NCBI GenBank assembly: GCA_963846635.1
Contig: CAWJXM010000003.1
Coordinates: forward strand, 186,001-250,000
Direction: 5' to 3'
Length of the DNA stretch: 64,000 nucleotides
Source of the DNA: AP-15 sp963846635
GTDB taxonomy: Bacteria; Pseudomonadota; Alphaproteobacteria; ATCC43930; CGMCC-115725
The stretch's first letter is position 1, and every line of letters starts with the position of its first letter. Positions 9,274 through 19,151 of the stretch are shown one piece after another. Under the pieces are notes generated by a model, which ran no database searches, had not been told where the DNA came from, and saw nothing but the letters and a program-made list of their open reading frames with translations. The translations under genes and the position numbers were made by a program.

Positions 9274-10689
9274 ATGGCAGAGATTCGCGCTGCCGGCTTA
9301 GCAACGTTGCCGGCCAGTGGTGTCCTTGGACAAAAGCTCGACAGCATTCCCTTCAGCCGCTATCACATTCTGATCATCACGGTGCTTGGGTTTGTCGGCT
9401 TTGTCGAGGGTTACGATCTCGCGATGACCGGCTCACTGCTGGTCTTGGCGAAAAAGCCGCTGCATCTGACACTTGGCGACATCCGCCTTCTTACCGTTGC
9501 GGCGACCCTGATGCTCTGCGTCGGAGGCTTCGCCGCCTCGGCGATATCCGACCATTGGAGCCGCAAGCGGATCATGCAGATTGGCGTGGTGGGGACGACG
9601 CTCTTCACCTTGATGATCCCGCTTGTGCAAAACGCCGAGCAACTGATTACCGTCCGGCTCTTGACCGGGCTCGCCGGCGGCTTTGCCGTCTCGGCACCGT
9701 TCCCAATCGGCGCCGAGCTGATGCCGGCGCAGCATCGGCGCACTTACGGCGCGGTCTACGAAATGTCGCTGGCGAGCGCGTTTACGGTCTTGCCTCTGGT
9801 CGGCTTTCTGCTGGCTGGCAATCCGAGCGCATTCCGGTTCATGGCCTTAGGCGGCGGACTCATGCTTTTCATCGCGCCGGCGCTAATCCATTTCGTGATT
9901 CCCGAAAGCCCGCGTTGGCACCTCCGCCGGGGTCGCCTCGAGGAGGCGGTCGCGGCGGTCAACCGGATCATCCATCGTTGCGGCAATCGCGTGCCACCAC
10001 TGTCCAGCGCGATGCTCGCGGCGTCCTCCGGCGCAAGCCGCGTCCACGAAGCGCTTCCACCTTATTGGGCGCTGTTCCGGACCGGACAGCTGCGATGGAC
10101 CGTCGTCGGCATCTTGAGCGGCGTTTGCGCCGGCATCGCCGCGATGCAGATCCAATTGCTGCTGCCGAAGGCGCTCGTCGATCAAGGTGCCGCCGTGTCC
10201 ATGAGCTTCGGGCTTGCCACGACCGTCTACGTCGCAAGCATCCCGGGAAAAGCCTTCACCGGGTTCCTGATGGAGATCATCGGACGGCGTTGGACGATCA
10301 CCTATGCCCTCGCCGGCTCACTGCCCGGCTTGGGCTTGATGCTGACGGCGCATCGCGCCGGCGCCAGCGCGACTATTGTCATGGTTGCGGGCGGGTTGAT
10401 CACCGGCTTCACGGTGTTGTCGGCCTTTACCGCCACCCGAGTTTACCTCTCCGAGCAATTCCCGACGGCATTACGCGGGCGCGGACAACCCTTCGGCAAG
10501 TCGTTCGGACGGATTTTTGCCGGCGTTCTGGCACCGTTCCTGATGGTATCGCACACCGGCTCGCCGACGATCTTCTTCGGTACAATCGGCGTGGTGGTCG
10601 CGATCGGTGCCTTCATCCCACCGCTCTTTGGCAAGGAGACCGTCGGCCAGCTGGAGATCATTGCCGCGGAAGCCGCCGAACCCGCTTAA
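9274..10689 (+). CDS. MFS transporter (aromatic-acid/sugar-porter type)
   Basis: A 471-residue inner-membrane carrier with 12 predicted helices in two six-helix halves. Visible marks are GYDLAMTGSL in helix 1, DHWSRKRIM after helix 2 (the MFS loop signature), RLLTGLAGG in helix 4, PESPRWH at the end of the first half and GRRWTITYAL in the second half. It is likely a proton symporter for a carboxylate or sugar; the substrate is open. Start ATG 9274 follows GGGAGG. IS1 copy A sits just upstream, so its native promoter region may have been displaced. The gene itself is intact. Confidence 0.85.
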   Translation: MAEIRAAGLATLPASGVLGQKLDSIPFSRYHILIITVLGFVGFVEGYDLAMTGSLLVLAKKPLHLTLGDIRLLTVAATLMLCVGGFAASAISDHWSRKRIMQIGVVGTTLFTLMIPLVQNAEQLITVRLLTGLAGGFAVSAPFPIGAELMPAQHRRTYGAVYEMSLASAFTVLPLVGFLLAGNPSAFRFMALGGGLMLFIAPALIHFVIPESPRWHLRRGRLEEAVAAVNRIIHRCGNRVPPLSSAMLAASSGASRVHEALPPYWALFRTGQLRWTVVGILSGVCAGIAAMQIQLLLPKALVDQGAAVSMSFGLATTVYVASIPGKAFTGFLMEIIGRRWTITYALAGSLPGLGLMLTAHRAGASATIVMVAGGLITGFTVLSAFTATRVYLSEQFPTALRGRGQPFGKSFGRIFAGVLAPFLMVSHTGSPTIFFGTIGVVVAIGAFIPPLFGKETVGQLEIIAAEAAEPA

Positions 10690-10734
10690 CACCAAATAAC
10701 GAGATGCGGCTTGCATAATCGCACGGCTGATAGC

Positions 10735-10830
10735 TGGGCGTGGCGATGATGCGGATGTCACGCCTCTTGAGGTCGACGATCCAACCGCGCGCGAACGAGC
10801 GCACTGCGGCCTTTGATTTGACGCGTCGCA
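10735..10830 (-). pseudogene. short-chain dehydrogenase middle fragment
   Basis: The minus strand reads SKAAVRSFARGWIVDLKRRD followed by IRI, matching the segment just after the SDR catalytic tyrosine and lysine. Sequence either side is not SDR. It may be the missing part of the fragment at 7764. The rest of 10690-10974 shows no gene. Confidence 0.5.
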
Positions 10831-11700
10831 TACCGAGAAGGAAGGGAAACCCTTAATCGACGCGATCGAGCTGGGCACCGCGGATGATGCTGGGTGGGGG
10901 AGGGTCGGCAGCCATCAGCTGCGGGATCGCGCAAACGCCGCGAAACGACGGCTTTCCCATGGCCGCAGCCTATCCTATCCTTGAGCGCACGGGCGAATTG
11001 CTGCCGACGCGTCTTCGTCAGGAGCGCTGAGCGTCCCTCTTTTGAAAGCGCTCACGTCACCGGCAACCGTCAACGTGACTCCTGTCCCCGGCTTCGGCGC
11101 CGCATGGCCGGCCACGCGCGCGACCACCGTCCGATGGTCGTCTCCTTCGCGGATGTCGAGGCGGATGCTCGCGTCATGGCCGTAAAACGTCACCGCGGCG
11201 ACGCGTGCCGGCACGCCGGTATCGCTTGACGACAACGCGATCTGCTCCGGCCGTACTAGCACCTCGACCGGCCCGGCCGGCATTTCTGCCACGAGGCGAA
11301 GCCGGCCCAAAGCGCAGGCGACGTAGCCGTCCGCTACCTCGCCCGGCAGCAACACCGCCTCACCGACGAAGCGTGCCAGCTCTGCTGTCACCGGACGACA
11401 ATAGAGGGTGACCGGATCGGCGACCTGCACCAAGTGGCCATGTTGGAGCACGGCCACCTCTTGCCCCATCGACAAGGCCTCCGCCTGATCGTGCGTCACC
11501 AGCATCGCCGTCACGCCCGCCGCAGTAAGCGCCGCCGCCATCGCTGCGCGGGTCTCAGTGCGCAGCACCGCATCGAGCGCCGAGAATGGTTCGTCGAGCA
11601 GCACGAACTTCGGCGAGGGGGCGAGCGCCCGAGCCAGCGCCACGCGCTGCTGCTCGCCGCCCGACAAGGCTTGCGGCGGCCGGTCGGCAAACGAGGCGGG

Positions 11701-12522
11701 GAGAGTCCTAACTGAAGATACATAGGAAGGTGGCGACGAGGGCGGCGAAGTTGCACGGATTGTCGTGGAAGTGATGATAGATGCGCAGGGACAGATCGAC
11801 CATCTCCACGGCTTTGGAAACGACCTTGGTACGACGGCGAAAGCGGGCGACGAAGTGACGAATGTTGCTGTTGTCCTGCTCGATGGAGAACGTCAGGTCT
11901 TTACCGGTGAAGAGTTGATCCTGCGGAATGAGGCGGTGAAAGCCTTCCCAATCGTCGGTTAGGAAGGGTTTGCCCTGGATCCCGACTTTATCGAGGAGCT
12001 TTTGACAGAGCCTGCCCCCGCGAAGGCGGGGGCGGCATCATCACGGCCACCAAGCACCCAGGCGACGGTGCGCCGACGGACAGGGTCATACGCTCGCCAA
12101 ATCCAGAGTTTTTCAGTCTTTTTTTGAGAAAATGCCACATCTCGTCGAGCGTGATAATGACGGTCTCGGCTGTCACGGCCGGTTCGGGCAGCCGCCGGGC
12201 TTCGTTACGAACCCACTTAAGGACCGCGACATCGCTGACCCCGAGAAGGCGAGCGATGCTGCAAAAGCTCATAATGCCCATGGCATAAAGCATCAGCGCC
12301 AGAGCCTTCATTCCCGGCGGCTTGCCACGCGGCGGCGTGTTCGTGAAATTGCATCCGCAGGCCTTGCATTGGTAGCGTTGCAGATTGCGAACCGTTCCCC
12401 TCTTGACGTAATCCGTCCCTTGACAGCGCTTGTAGACAATCCCGCCCATGGCTCCCCCTTTCTATGGCGAACCATGCCCTTCTACACCAGATTCCTCACA
12501 TGTATCTAAAGTTAGGATTCTC
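11701..12522 (-). mobile_element. IS1-family element, copy B
   Basis: An 822-bp twin of copy A in opposite orientation, flanked by the 9-bp direct repeat CGAGGCGGG (11692-11700 and 12523-12531). It splits the ABC ATPase gene. It carries the same palindrome (12014-12033) in the transposase gene, with only isolated base differences from copy A. Confidence 0.92.
11710..12449 (-). pseudogene. IS1-family transposase, copy B
   Basis: Same layout as copy A: zinc finger and HTH in frame 1 (start ATG 12449), an A/T7 slippery run near 12127, the catalytic frame with GGRDD, then frame loss at the palindromic repeat 12014-12033, and the C-terminal block resuming afterwards. One residue near the start differs (VYK versus VCK). 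Confidence 0.82.
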
Positions 12523-12914
12523 CGAGGCGGGAAGCCCGACCAACTCGAGTAGCTCGGCAACGCGATACCGCTTGCGGCGCTGCCATCGCGGCAGCCCGAA
12601 GACGATATTGTCGGCGACCGAAAGATGCGGAAACAGCGCCCCTTCCTGCGCGACATAGCCAACGTGTCGCTGTTCCGGCAGCAAATAGGTTCGTGCATCC
12701 GCCACGATGCGTCCATCGATCTCGATGCGGCCGGCATCGGCGCGCTCGAAGCCGGCGATCAGCCGCAGCAGTGTGGTTTTGCCATTGCCCGACGCACCGA
12801 GTATTGCCAGCAGCTCGCCGGATTGCACCTCAAGACTCACGCCGCTCAGCACGGACGTGTCGCCGAAGCTCTTGCACAGACCCTTGACCCGCAGATGCGC
12901 CATAGTCCTGCCGT

Positions 12915-13935
12915 TCAGAGGGAACGGGTAACGGCGAAGCGACGCGCCAGCAGCCAAGCCGACAGGAACGACAACACCATCATCAGTGCGGCATACGGCG
13001 CCGCCGCGGAAAAGGCCAATGTCGACGTATCGGCCCAGACCTGAATCGCCAGGGTCTGCATGCCGATCGGCGCCAGGAGCAGCGTCGCGATAAGCTCGGT
13101 GACGATCGAGACGAACACCAGCGCCGCCGCCGCCCCAACACCAGGTCCGATCAACGGCAATAGCACGCGCCATGCCACCGCCGCCCAGCCAAGACCGAGC
13201 AAGCGCGCGGCGTCCTCGAGCCCTCGCTGCGTCTGTGTCAGGGCCGCGCGCACGCTGACCAGAGCCAGCGGCAGAAAGACGATGGCATAGGCGGCAATCA
13301 GCAATGCCGCGCCCTGATAGAGCGGATAGGCGGTGCGGATGGTCAGGGAAATCAGCGCCAGTGCCACGACAATGCCCGGCACGCCCTGCGCCAGAAAGGC
13401 CGCCTGCTCGATCAGTGTGACGAGCCGTCCCGGATAACGCACCACGAGAAACCCCAGCGGCAGCGCCAGCGTCACCGTCACTACCGCGCCCGCGAGACCA
13501 AGCCACAGGGAGGAGAGCGTCGAGTTGATCAGCAACGACGTCGAGACTTCGACGGGCGAGATCGCCGCAGCGCCATGCTGTGTCAGCCAATAGGCGATCA
13601 TGCCGACGGGCACGCCCAGGGTCGTGACCGTGAGGAGAAGAAACGCAAGGAGCGCTGGGAGTTTAAACCAACCGAGCGGCTGGCGGCTCGGTGGGCGGCG
13701 GACACCGCGCCCAAACCGGGCATAGCCAGCACCGCCGCGCACTTTCATCTCGGCGAAGAGGCAGACAAGACAGAGCAGCAGAAGCACCACGGCCAGCAAC
13801 GAGGCATCGGGGCCATTGAAACCGGTCCGGTATTCGGCATAGAGCTCGGTCGTAAAGGTACGGAAGCGCAACAGCGCGAAGGCGCCGAACTCGACCAGGA
13901 CATTGAGCGCCATGAGCCCGCCGGTATTTCCCTCG
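12915..13935 (-). pseudogene. iron(III)-type ABC permease, N-terminally truncated
   Basis: About 340 residues of an FbpB/AfuB-like inner-membrane permease. The second binding-protein-dependent domain is complete, with the EAA-like loop QRGLEDAARLLGLGW near its centre and six or more helices. The N-terminal half is gone. Near 13930 the frame meets unrelated DNA just before the kup start on the other strand, so a rearrangement joined the two. The breakpoint is uncertain by about 50 bp. The ATPase gene follows at once. Confidence 0.82.
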
Positions 13936-13981
13936 TCGGCGCTTTGGCTCAGATTGGCGCAATCGTCGGGAGGACGCAGGA

Positions 13982-15165
13982 ATGGCCAGAACCCTTCAAG
14001 CGGCTGCGCTGCCCCGGATTGAAACCCGGCCACTGCCCGCAGCCGCGGCTCTCGCAGCACTCGGCATCGTCTACGGCGATATCGGCACCAGCCCGCTCTA
14101 TGCGTTCAAGCAGGCCGCAAACGGCGGCGGAACACTCTCGCCCGAAACCATCATGGGCATCGTGTCGGTGATCCTCTGGTCGCTGATCGTGATCGTCTCG
14201 TTCAAATACGCCATCCTGATCATGCGCGCCGATAACCGCGGCGAAGGCGGCATCGTCGCGCTGTTGGCGCTTCTCGATGTCCGGCATGCGCCGACCGGGA
14301 GCTGGCGCGCCTCCCTACTGATCGTCGGGCTGATCGGCGCCGCGCTGCTCTACGGCGACGGCGTCATCACGCCGGCGATCTCGGTGCTGAGCGCCGTCGA
14401 AGGTCTAAAGCTCGACGCACCCCGGCTGGCGCCTGCCGTCGTTCCGATCAGCATCGCGATCCTGGTTGGCCTGTTCCTGGTGCAACGCAAGGGAACTGCG
14501 TTCATTGGCAATATCTTCGGGCCGGTGATGCTGATATGGTTCATCGCGATCGGTCTGCTCGGCCTGCGCGGCATCATTGGGGCCCCCCGGCATTCTGAGC
14601 GCACTCAGCCCGCATCATGCGCTGATCTACCTGCTTCATGCAGGACCGGGCATCGGTTTCGCCGTGCTCGGCGCCGCCTTCCTCGTGCTCACCGGCGCTG
14701 AGGCGATGTACGCGGATATGGGCCATTTCGGTCGTCTGCCGATCCGCCTCGGCTGGTTCGCCGTGGTTTTGCCCGCTCTCTTACTCAATTACTTCGGGCA
14801 GGGAGCCTTGCTTCTCTCCGATCCCAAGGCCATCGAGAACCCGTTTTATCTGCTCGCTCCGGGGTGGCTCCATTACCCGATGGTAGCGTTCGCGACGGTG
14901 TCGACCATCATCGCCTCGCAGGCCATCATCTCCGGCGCGTACTCGCTGACCCAGCAGGCAATCCAGTTGGGCTTCCTGCCGCGCATGCGCGTCCTCCATA
15001 CGGCCAGCCACGAGAAGGGGCAGATCTACATGCCCACCGTGAACTGGCTCCTCGCCGCCGGCACGCTCGGAGCGGTCATTACCTTCGGCTCATCTGATGC
15101 ACTCGGGGGCGCCTATGGCATCGCCGTCTCGATGCTGATGGCGGTCACCACGATCCTCGCAGCTC
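13982..15165 (+). pseudogene. kup: KUP potassium uptake protein, frameshifted and truncated
   Basis: Potassium-proton symporter of the KUP/HAK family. Start ATG 13982 follows GGGAGGACG. Hallmarks are GIVYGDIGTSPLYAFK at residue 27, RADNRGEGGIVALLAL and YGDGVITPAISVLSA. The frame is lost at a G4C6 run near 14580 and continues one base out with MGPPGILSALSP. The second part ends where IS5 copy B enters (15165), at about residue 395 of the usual 630, so the hydrophilic tail and last helices are missing. Confidence 0.9.
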
Positions 15166-16253
15166 GGCGTTGGTGCACTTGGACGGCCTGGAGCACTGAG
15201 GCACGCTACGCCATCCTTTGTCGTGGTATTCCGATGCCGCACAAACACAACGACGATCGCCGCCACCACATCCCGAAGATGGCGTTCAAGGTCCAGAATT
15301 GGCCGAGTACGAAGCGGGACTGCGCCGGCGTGGCAGTCTGACGTTGTGGATTGAGGATGCGGCGCTGGACCACTGGCAAACCGTTGGACCGAAAGGCCAG
15401 GCCCGCTATACCGCCGCTGCGATCCAGACCACGCTGATGGTTCGCACGGCGTTCAGGCTGGCGTTGCGGCAGACCGAAGGTCTGATGGCATCGGTCATCA
15501 CGCTGATGGACCTTACGATCTCAGCGCCGGATCACTCCACGATCAGCCGCCGGGCGGAGACACTGCCGGTGATCCCGCCGGCCTCCGTGCCAGACGGTCC
15601 GTTGCACTTATTGATCGACAGCACGGGCCTGAAGGTCTACGGGGCGGGTCAATGGCTGGAGGCGAAACACGGCGCGAAGTCGCGCCGGAAATGGCGCAAG
15701 CTTCATCTGGCGGTCGATGCCGAAAATGGCGTGATAGTGGCCCAGACCCTGACGGATCAGGACGCCGATGATCCGTCTCAGGTTACGCCGTTGCTCGATC
15801 AGATTGATGGCGCGATCGCCCGGGTAACGGCTGACGGCGCGTATGATGGCGCGCCCACCTACAACACGATCGCCGCGCACGGCGATGACATCGAAGTCGT
15901 GATCCCGCCGCGCTCGACGGCCGTACTCAATGGTGAACCAGGTCCGCTCGCCCAGCGTGACCGGCATCTCGAGATGATCCTGGAACAAGGGCGGTTGGCC
16001 TGGCAGAAGGCAACAGATTATGGCCAACGCTCGCTGGTCGAAACGACAATGGGCCGCTACAAGGCGCTGATCGGACCCCGGCTGCGAGCACGCGGTTTCG
16101 ACGCTCAGCAGACTGAGGCAGCCATCGGCGGCGCGGTCCTGAACCGGATGCTGGCGGCCGGACGCCCTGATTCCATCCGCCGGATGTGCGTCATCGCGTA
16201 ACGGCCTGGGGCTGGGGTCATTTCGAGCTCAGCTCTGGAAGTGCACCAACGCC
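15166..16253 (+). mobile_element. IS5-family element, copy B
   Basis: A 1,088-bp element with ends GGCGTTGGTGCACTT and its complement. It is one base shorter than copy C. No clear target duplication is seen, which fits recombination between copies after insertion. Confidence 0.9.
15232..16201 (+). pseudogene. IS5-family transposase, copy B, one-base deletion
   Basis: Encodes the same DDE transposase as copy C (LLIDSTGLKVYG with the first Asp, ADGAYDGAPTYN with the second, RSLVETTMGRYK with the Glu). Near 15303 it reads GGCCGAGTA where copy C has GGCCGGAGTA. This loses one G and shifts the frame after about 24 residues. An in-frame alternative start could still give most of the protein. Confidence 0.82.
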
Positions 16254-16308
16254 TCGCCGGAGAGAAAATGCGTTACACAGGAGGCCCCGGAGCGGAAGAG
16301 GTCGTCAA

Positions 16309-16764
16309 ATGAGCCAGGTCGCCGAGCAGCTACAGCTCTTCGACGAGGTCACCGTTGATAATATCACCGTTCCCTCACCCGCCCACAGCAGCGCGAGAGC
16401 AGCATCGCGGCGCCGCGCCAGAGCCGCCGATGCCGGCAAGCCGACCGTCGTCGACGAGATGCTTCGCTTATGGGCGCAGGCAAAGCCCCGAGATCGGAAA
16501 AAGCTGCTCGTCACAATCGATCAGACGCATCGCCTGCACAAGCTAACAGCAAAGCCCGCCGGCCGGATAACGGCGGGGGCGGCCAGCGCCAGCGACAAGC
16601 GCGTCGATGCTGCGATCGCAGCAACGAAGGCGCTCACCCTGGAGGAGATTACCGTTTTTGCGGAATGGCTTAGCGACTACCGCAACGACCTGATCGACGA
16701 GGGTGCGCCGAGCCCGGGTGGCGGAACTGGCGTGCGGCAGACCAAAATCGTCGATAGCCGTTAG
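16309..16764 (+). CDS. conserved-looking hypothetical protein
   Basis: A 151-residue soluble protein that I do not recognise. It has an alanine/arginine-rich linker (residues 25-45), a basic middle part RDRKKLLVTIDQTHRLH and an acidic, helical C-terminal half with LEEITVFAEWLSDYRNDL. Start ATG 16309 follows a purine-rich stretch. The stop is followed at once by a CTAGGCG/CGCCTAG hairpin (16766-16788), which supports a real transcription unit. Confidence 0.55.
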   Translation: MSQVAEQLQLFDEVTVDNITVPSPAHSSARAASRRRARAADAGKPTVVDEMLRLWAQAKPRDRKKLLVTIDQTHRLHKLTAKPAGRITAGAASASDKRVDAAIAATKALTLEEITVFAEWLSDYRNDLIDEGAPSPGGGTGVRQTKIVDSR

Positions 16765-16765
16765 C

Positions 16766-16788
16766 CTAGGCGGTGCGCACACGCCTAG
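16766..16788 (+). terminator. hairpin after the hypothetical gene
   Basis: Seven-bp stem CTAGGCG / CGCCTAG two bases after the stop codon. There is no clear T-run, so it may end transcription only partly. Confidence 0.45.
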
Positions 16789-16800
16789 CCGCCGGCAGTA

Positions 16801-16834
16801 ATCTACTGTGGCGATCTCATGCGTTAGCCCTGGC
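16801..16834 (+). repeat. direct repeat shared with 30191 and 28635
   Basis: The segment with GCGATCTCATGCGTTAGCCC recurs at 30191-30224 with two changes, and a shorter version at 28635-28655. It borders the PEP-mutase/cupin block here and the amidohydrolase there. Confidence 0.65.
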
Positions 16835-16896
16835 GGAGTCCTCTCTCCTCGACCCCTCCGAGAGCCACCGAGAGCCCGGGACAGCGTCTCCCAGCC

Positions 16897-17796
16897 TTAG
16901 TCTGGAAGATACCTCTCCTCCATGGAGCGCAGACGCGGCTCGTCCAGAATGCGGCCATTGCTGGCGACGCCCCAGGGACTCTGAGCCGCCTGGGCACGGA
17001 GCGCATCCAGGGCTAATGTGCCGCGCTGCTGAAAATCACTCAGGAAATCCCAGTTAGCCTGCAAGCCTGCCATGGTGGTCAGCGCGGGAAACCAGGCCGC
17101 GGCGGCCCCGGCATCCTGCTGCGCCTGTAAGGAGGGATACGGCGACAGGTCGGCGGGAATGAGGGGGACGACGGGCCCGGGAATGAGGCGGATCGCCTCT
17201 TGAATTTCTTCCCAGGTGCGTAAGCCATTGGGGCAGATGACATCGACCTGCGCTTCGGCTTTGTAGGCCTGGCAGCGTTCAATAATCTCCGCAAAGCTGG
17301 CGCCCGGCACGCCGCCGAGATCGCACCGGGCCATGATCACGAAGTCCGGGTCGAGAGCCTGTTTGGCATCCATCGCCGCCCGGAGCTTTCCGACCATCTC
17401 CGGAATCGAGATACAGCGGCGGCGGGGGCCGGATTTCGGCGGAAACGTCTGGTCTTCAATGTGGGCGCCAGCGATGCCCGCCTGAATGTACTCTCGCACG
17501 GTGTAATGCGTACTGATGGCATCACCGTAGCCTGTGTCGGCATCCGCGAAGACCGGGATCTGCACGGTCAGGACAATTTTCCGGGCGTTGTCCACCATGT
17601 CGCGCATACTGGTCCCGGAGTCGGGCCAGCCCAGTTGGTGCGCCGAGGTATTGCCCCCGGACATGTAGAAGGCGTCATAGCCCAGCGCTTCCGCCATCTT
17701 CGCACCAATGGGATTGATCCCGCCCGCTAAAACAAATAATGCGGGCCGTTGAAACAGGGTCTTCAGTCGGGTCGTCATACGTTGACGCTCTGGCAT
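16897..17796 (-). CDS. isocitrate lyase/PEP mutase-superfamily enzyme
   Basis: A 299-residue TIM-barrel enzyme. It has the family start FVLAGGINPIGAKMAEALGY, the metal-binding FADADTGYG near residue 85 and GAHIEDQTFPPKSG near 130. Superfamily enzymes make or break C-C or P-C bonds of small keto acids (oxaloacetate decarboxylase, PEP mutase, methylisocitrate lyase). The lyase KKCGH loop is replaced by PPKSGPRRRC, so the exact reaction cannot be assigned. It follows the cupin genes on the same strand, about 180 bp downstream. Confidence 0.8.
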   Translation of the reverse strand: MPERQRMTTRLKTLFQRPALFVLAGGINPIGAKMAEALGYDAFYMSGGNTSAHQLGWPDSGTSMRDMVDNARKIVLTVQIPVFADADTGYGDAISTHYTVREYIQAGIAGAHIEDQTFPPKSGPRRRCISIPEMVGKLRAAMDAKQALDPDFVIMARCDLGGVPGASFAEIIERCQAYKAEAQVDVICPNGLRTWEEIQEAIRLIPGPVVPLIPADLSPYPSLQAQQDAGAAAAWFPALTTMAGLQANWDFLSDFQQRGTLALDALRAQAAQSPWGVASNGRILDEPRLRSMEERYLPD

Positions 17797-17973
17797 ACGC
17801 AGTCTCCTCGTGTGTGACCGAACCGCCCTGGCGTCGCGGGGTGCGTCATGATACCGGGCAGCCAGCCAGCGCCTCGCCGGCTCATGCCAAGATGCCTCGC
17901 GGTGCCTCAGAGCAACACAGTGGCCGAAGCGCCATGGGGTGTCCTCATACGTGGATAGAGGGCAGGACCCGCG

Positions 17974-18309
17974 TTAGGCGCCCACCGCCACAGTGGCACT
18001 GATCCGCGGAACTCCCAACGAGCGCGTCGTGTGGCCCTGGCCTGTGAGGTCGTCAGCGAGGACCACATCACCCGGTCCAAAACGGCGCGTGGTGCCATCG
18101 CCGATCCCGATTTCCATCTGCCCCACAAGAATAAAAATGTATTGTCGCCGGGGCGCGGTGTGCCAATCGCTCCAATAGTCCGCAGGGAAACAGCGGAACA
18201 CGAGGTTGGCACCCACCTGAAGTGCAACGTTGTGGCTCTCCTCGGCCGGCAGAGGGAGATCTTCAAAATGGGTCTGGCCGTCGTGGCCCGTATATATCCG
18301 TACGATCAT
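17974..18309 (-). CDS. small cupin-domain protein
   Basis: A 111-residue single beta-barrel. Conserved parts are the first cupin box region DYWSDWHTAPRRQYIFILVG and the second GPGDVVLADDLTGQGHTT, with histidines in both suited to bind a metal. Likely a small dioxygenase, isomerase or binding protein for a carboxylated substrate. Its ATG overlaps the stop of the 72-residue gene upstream (ATGA), so the two are translationally coupled. Confidence 0.75.
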   Translation of the reverse strand: MIVRIYTGHDGQTHFEDLPLPAEESHNVALQVGANLVFRCFPADYWSDWHTAPRRQYIFILVGQMEIGIGDGTTRRFGPGDVVLADDLTGQGHTTRSLGVPRISATVAVGA

Positions 18310-18524
18310 GCGCGTGCTCCTTCCCACAGAGAGATCATCGTGCACGCAAAGGCGTACTCCGCGTCATCGCCGACAACGAAACCTCTGGCATCCTTGCTCC
18401 GCACGCTTCCACCGGAATGTGTGCAGAAAGCATGAAGCTGATTGTCGTCCGGCCCCTCCTGATTGATGTTTACACGCCCTCGAAAGCCGTTGCCTTGCTG
18501 GATATCCTGAGTCAGGATCTCCAT
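18306..18524 (-). CDS. 72-residue hypothetical protein coupled to the cupin
   Basis: Small acidic protein beginning MEILTQDIQQGNGFRG, with no family that I recognise. Start ATG 18524 has CAGGAG upstream, and the stop overlaps the cupin start. Probably a third member of the same operon. Confidence 0.55.
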   Translation of the reverse strand: MEILTQDIQQGNGFRGRVNINQEGPDDNQLHAFCTHSGGSVRSKDARGFVVGDDAEYAFACTMISLWEGARA

Positions 18525-18679
18525 TCCGGTCTCCTGACTTCCATCATGATATCATGCTGGAACCAGCCCGAATAGTTTAATCTCGGAATGGTCTCGGCCT
18601 TGCCCGCCCGGGCGCCACAGAACACCCTGGAACAGCAACTGTCCTTCAGCCAAAGGCTATCCCTTTTGAATACGCCTGG

Positions 18680-19033
18680 TTAGCTGAGGCTGAGCATCTC
18701 TATATTCACAGCGGCAGTCGAAACATGGCCAACAGCATTTACAAACACGACGACGATTCCGGTACTCGATGGTGTAGGCCCGCTATTTGCCGTCCCCCTA
18801 AATGTCGCGCTGATCTTAGCCGCAGGCACGGTCAGAGGGTCTGGCGTCGGAAGTAAGTTAGGGTCTTCTGAAATGAAGCGGATCACCGCTGGGTGCTCGA
18901 CTGGGGCGGTCATTACCACTCGTCCCACCCAAGACCCTTCCGCATTTGCCCGGCCTGCCGGCAGAAAGTCGATTGGCCCCCACACGCATCTCGCGCTTCG
19001 CCGCGCTTGCCGCGTAGTGAACGACTTCGCCAA
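18680..19033 (-). CDS. hypothetical protein
   Basis: A 117-residue open frame without a known domain; the middle has a proline/threonine-rich run (EDPNLLPTPDPLTVPAAKIS). It looks protein-like but has no context support, and the start is uncertain. It may be a chance frame. Confidence 0.3.
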   Translation of the reverse strand: MAKSFTTRQARRSARCVWGPIDFLPAGRANAEGSWVGRVVMTAPVEHPAVIRFISEDPNLLPTPDPLTVPAAKISATFRGTANSGPTPSSTGIVVVFVNAVGHVSTAAVNIEMLSLS

Positions 19034-19151
19034 CGGTTGTCTCCTCGTTTTTCAGAGAGATTCAGTTGCAGCTAAATGAGCGGCCCAGTGAAGAAGCCGC
19101 GCGGTGTCGTTTCCGCGGTTTGCAATGTTTGCGAGTGAAGGACGGGGGAAT

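Larger units (their letters stand above)
10975..12903 (-). pseudogene. iron(III)-type ABC transporter ATP-binding protein, split by IS1 copy B
   Basis: The N-terminal part (12903 to 12523) has the Walker A variant GASGNGKTTLLR and the Q-loop YVAQEGALFPHLS. The C-terminal part (11700 to 10975) has LSGGEQQRVALARAL, Walker B FVLLDEPFSALD, the H-loop VTHDQAEAL and a TOBE-type tail. Together they resemble FbpC/PotA-type ATPases. Removing IS1 plus one 9-bp repeat rejoins LVGLPAS to FADRPPQ in frame. Start ATG 12903 lies a dozen bases after the permease stop, so the two formed one operon. Confidence 0.9.

Noticed and set aside
8307..12522. Two inverted IS1 copies as a composite transposon carrying the MFS gene
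   Set aside because: Each copy has its own distinct target duplication right at its ends, so they inserted independently.
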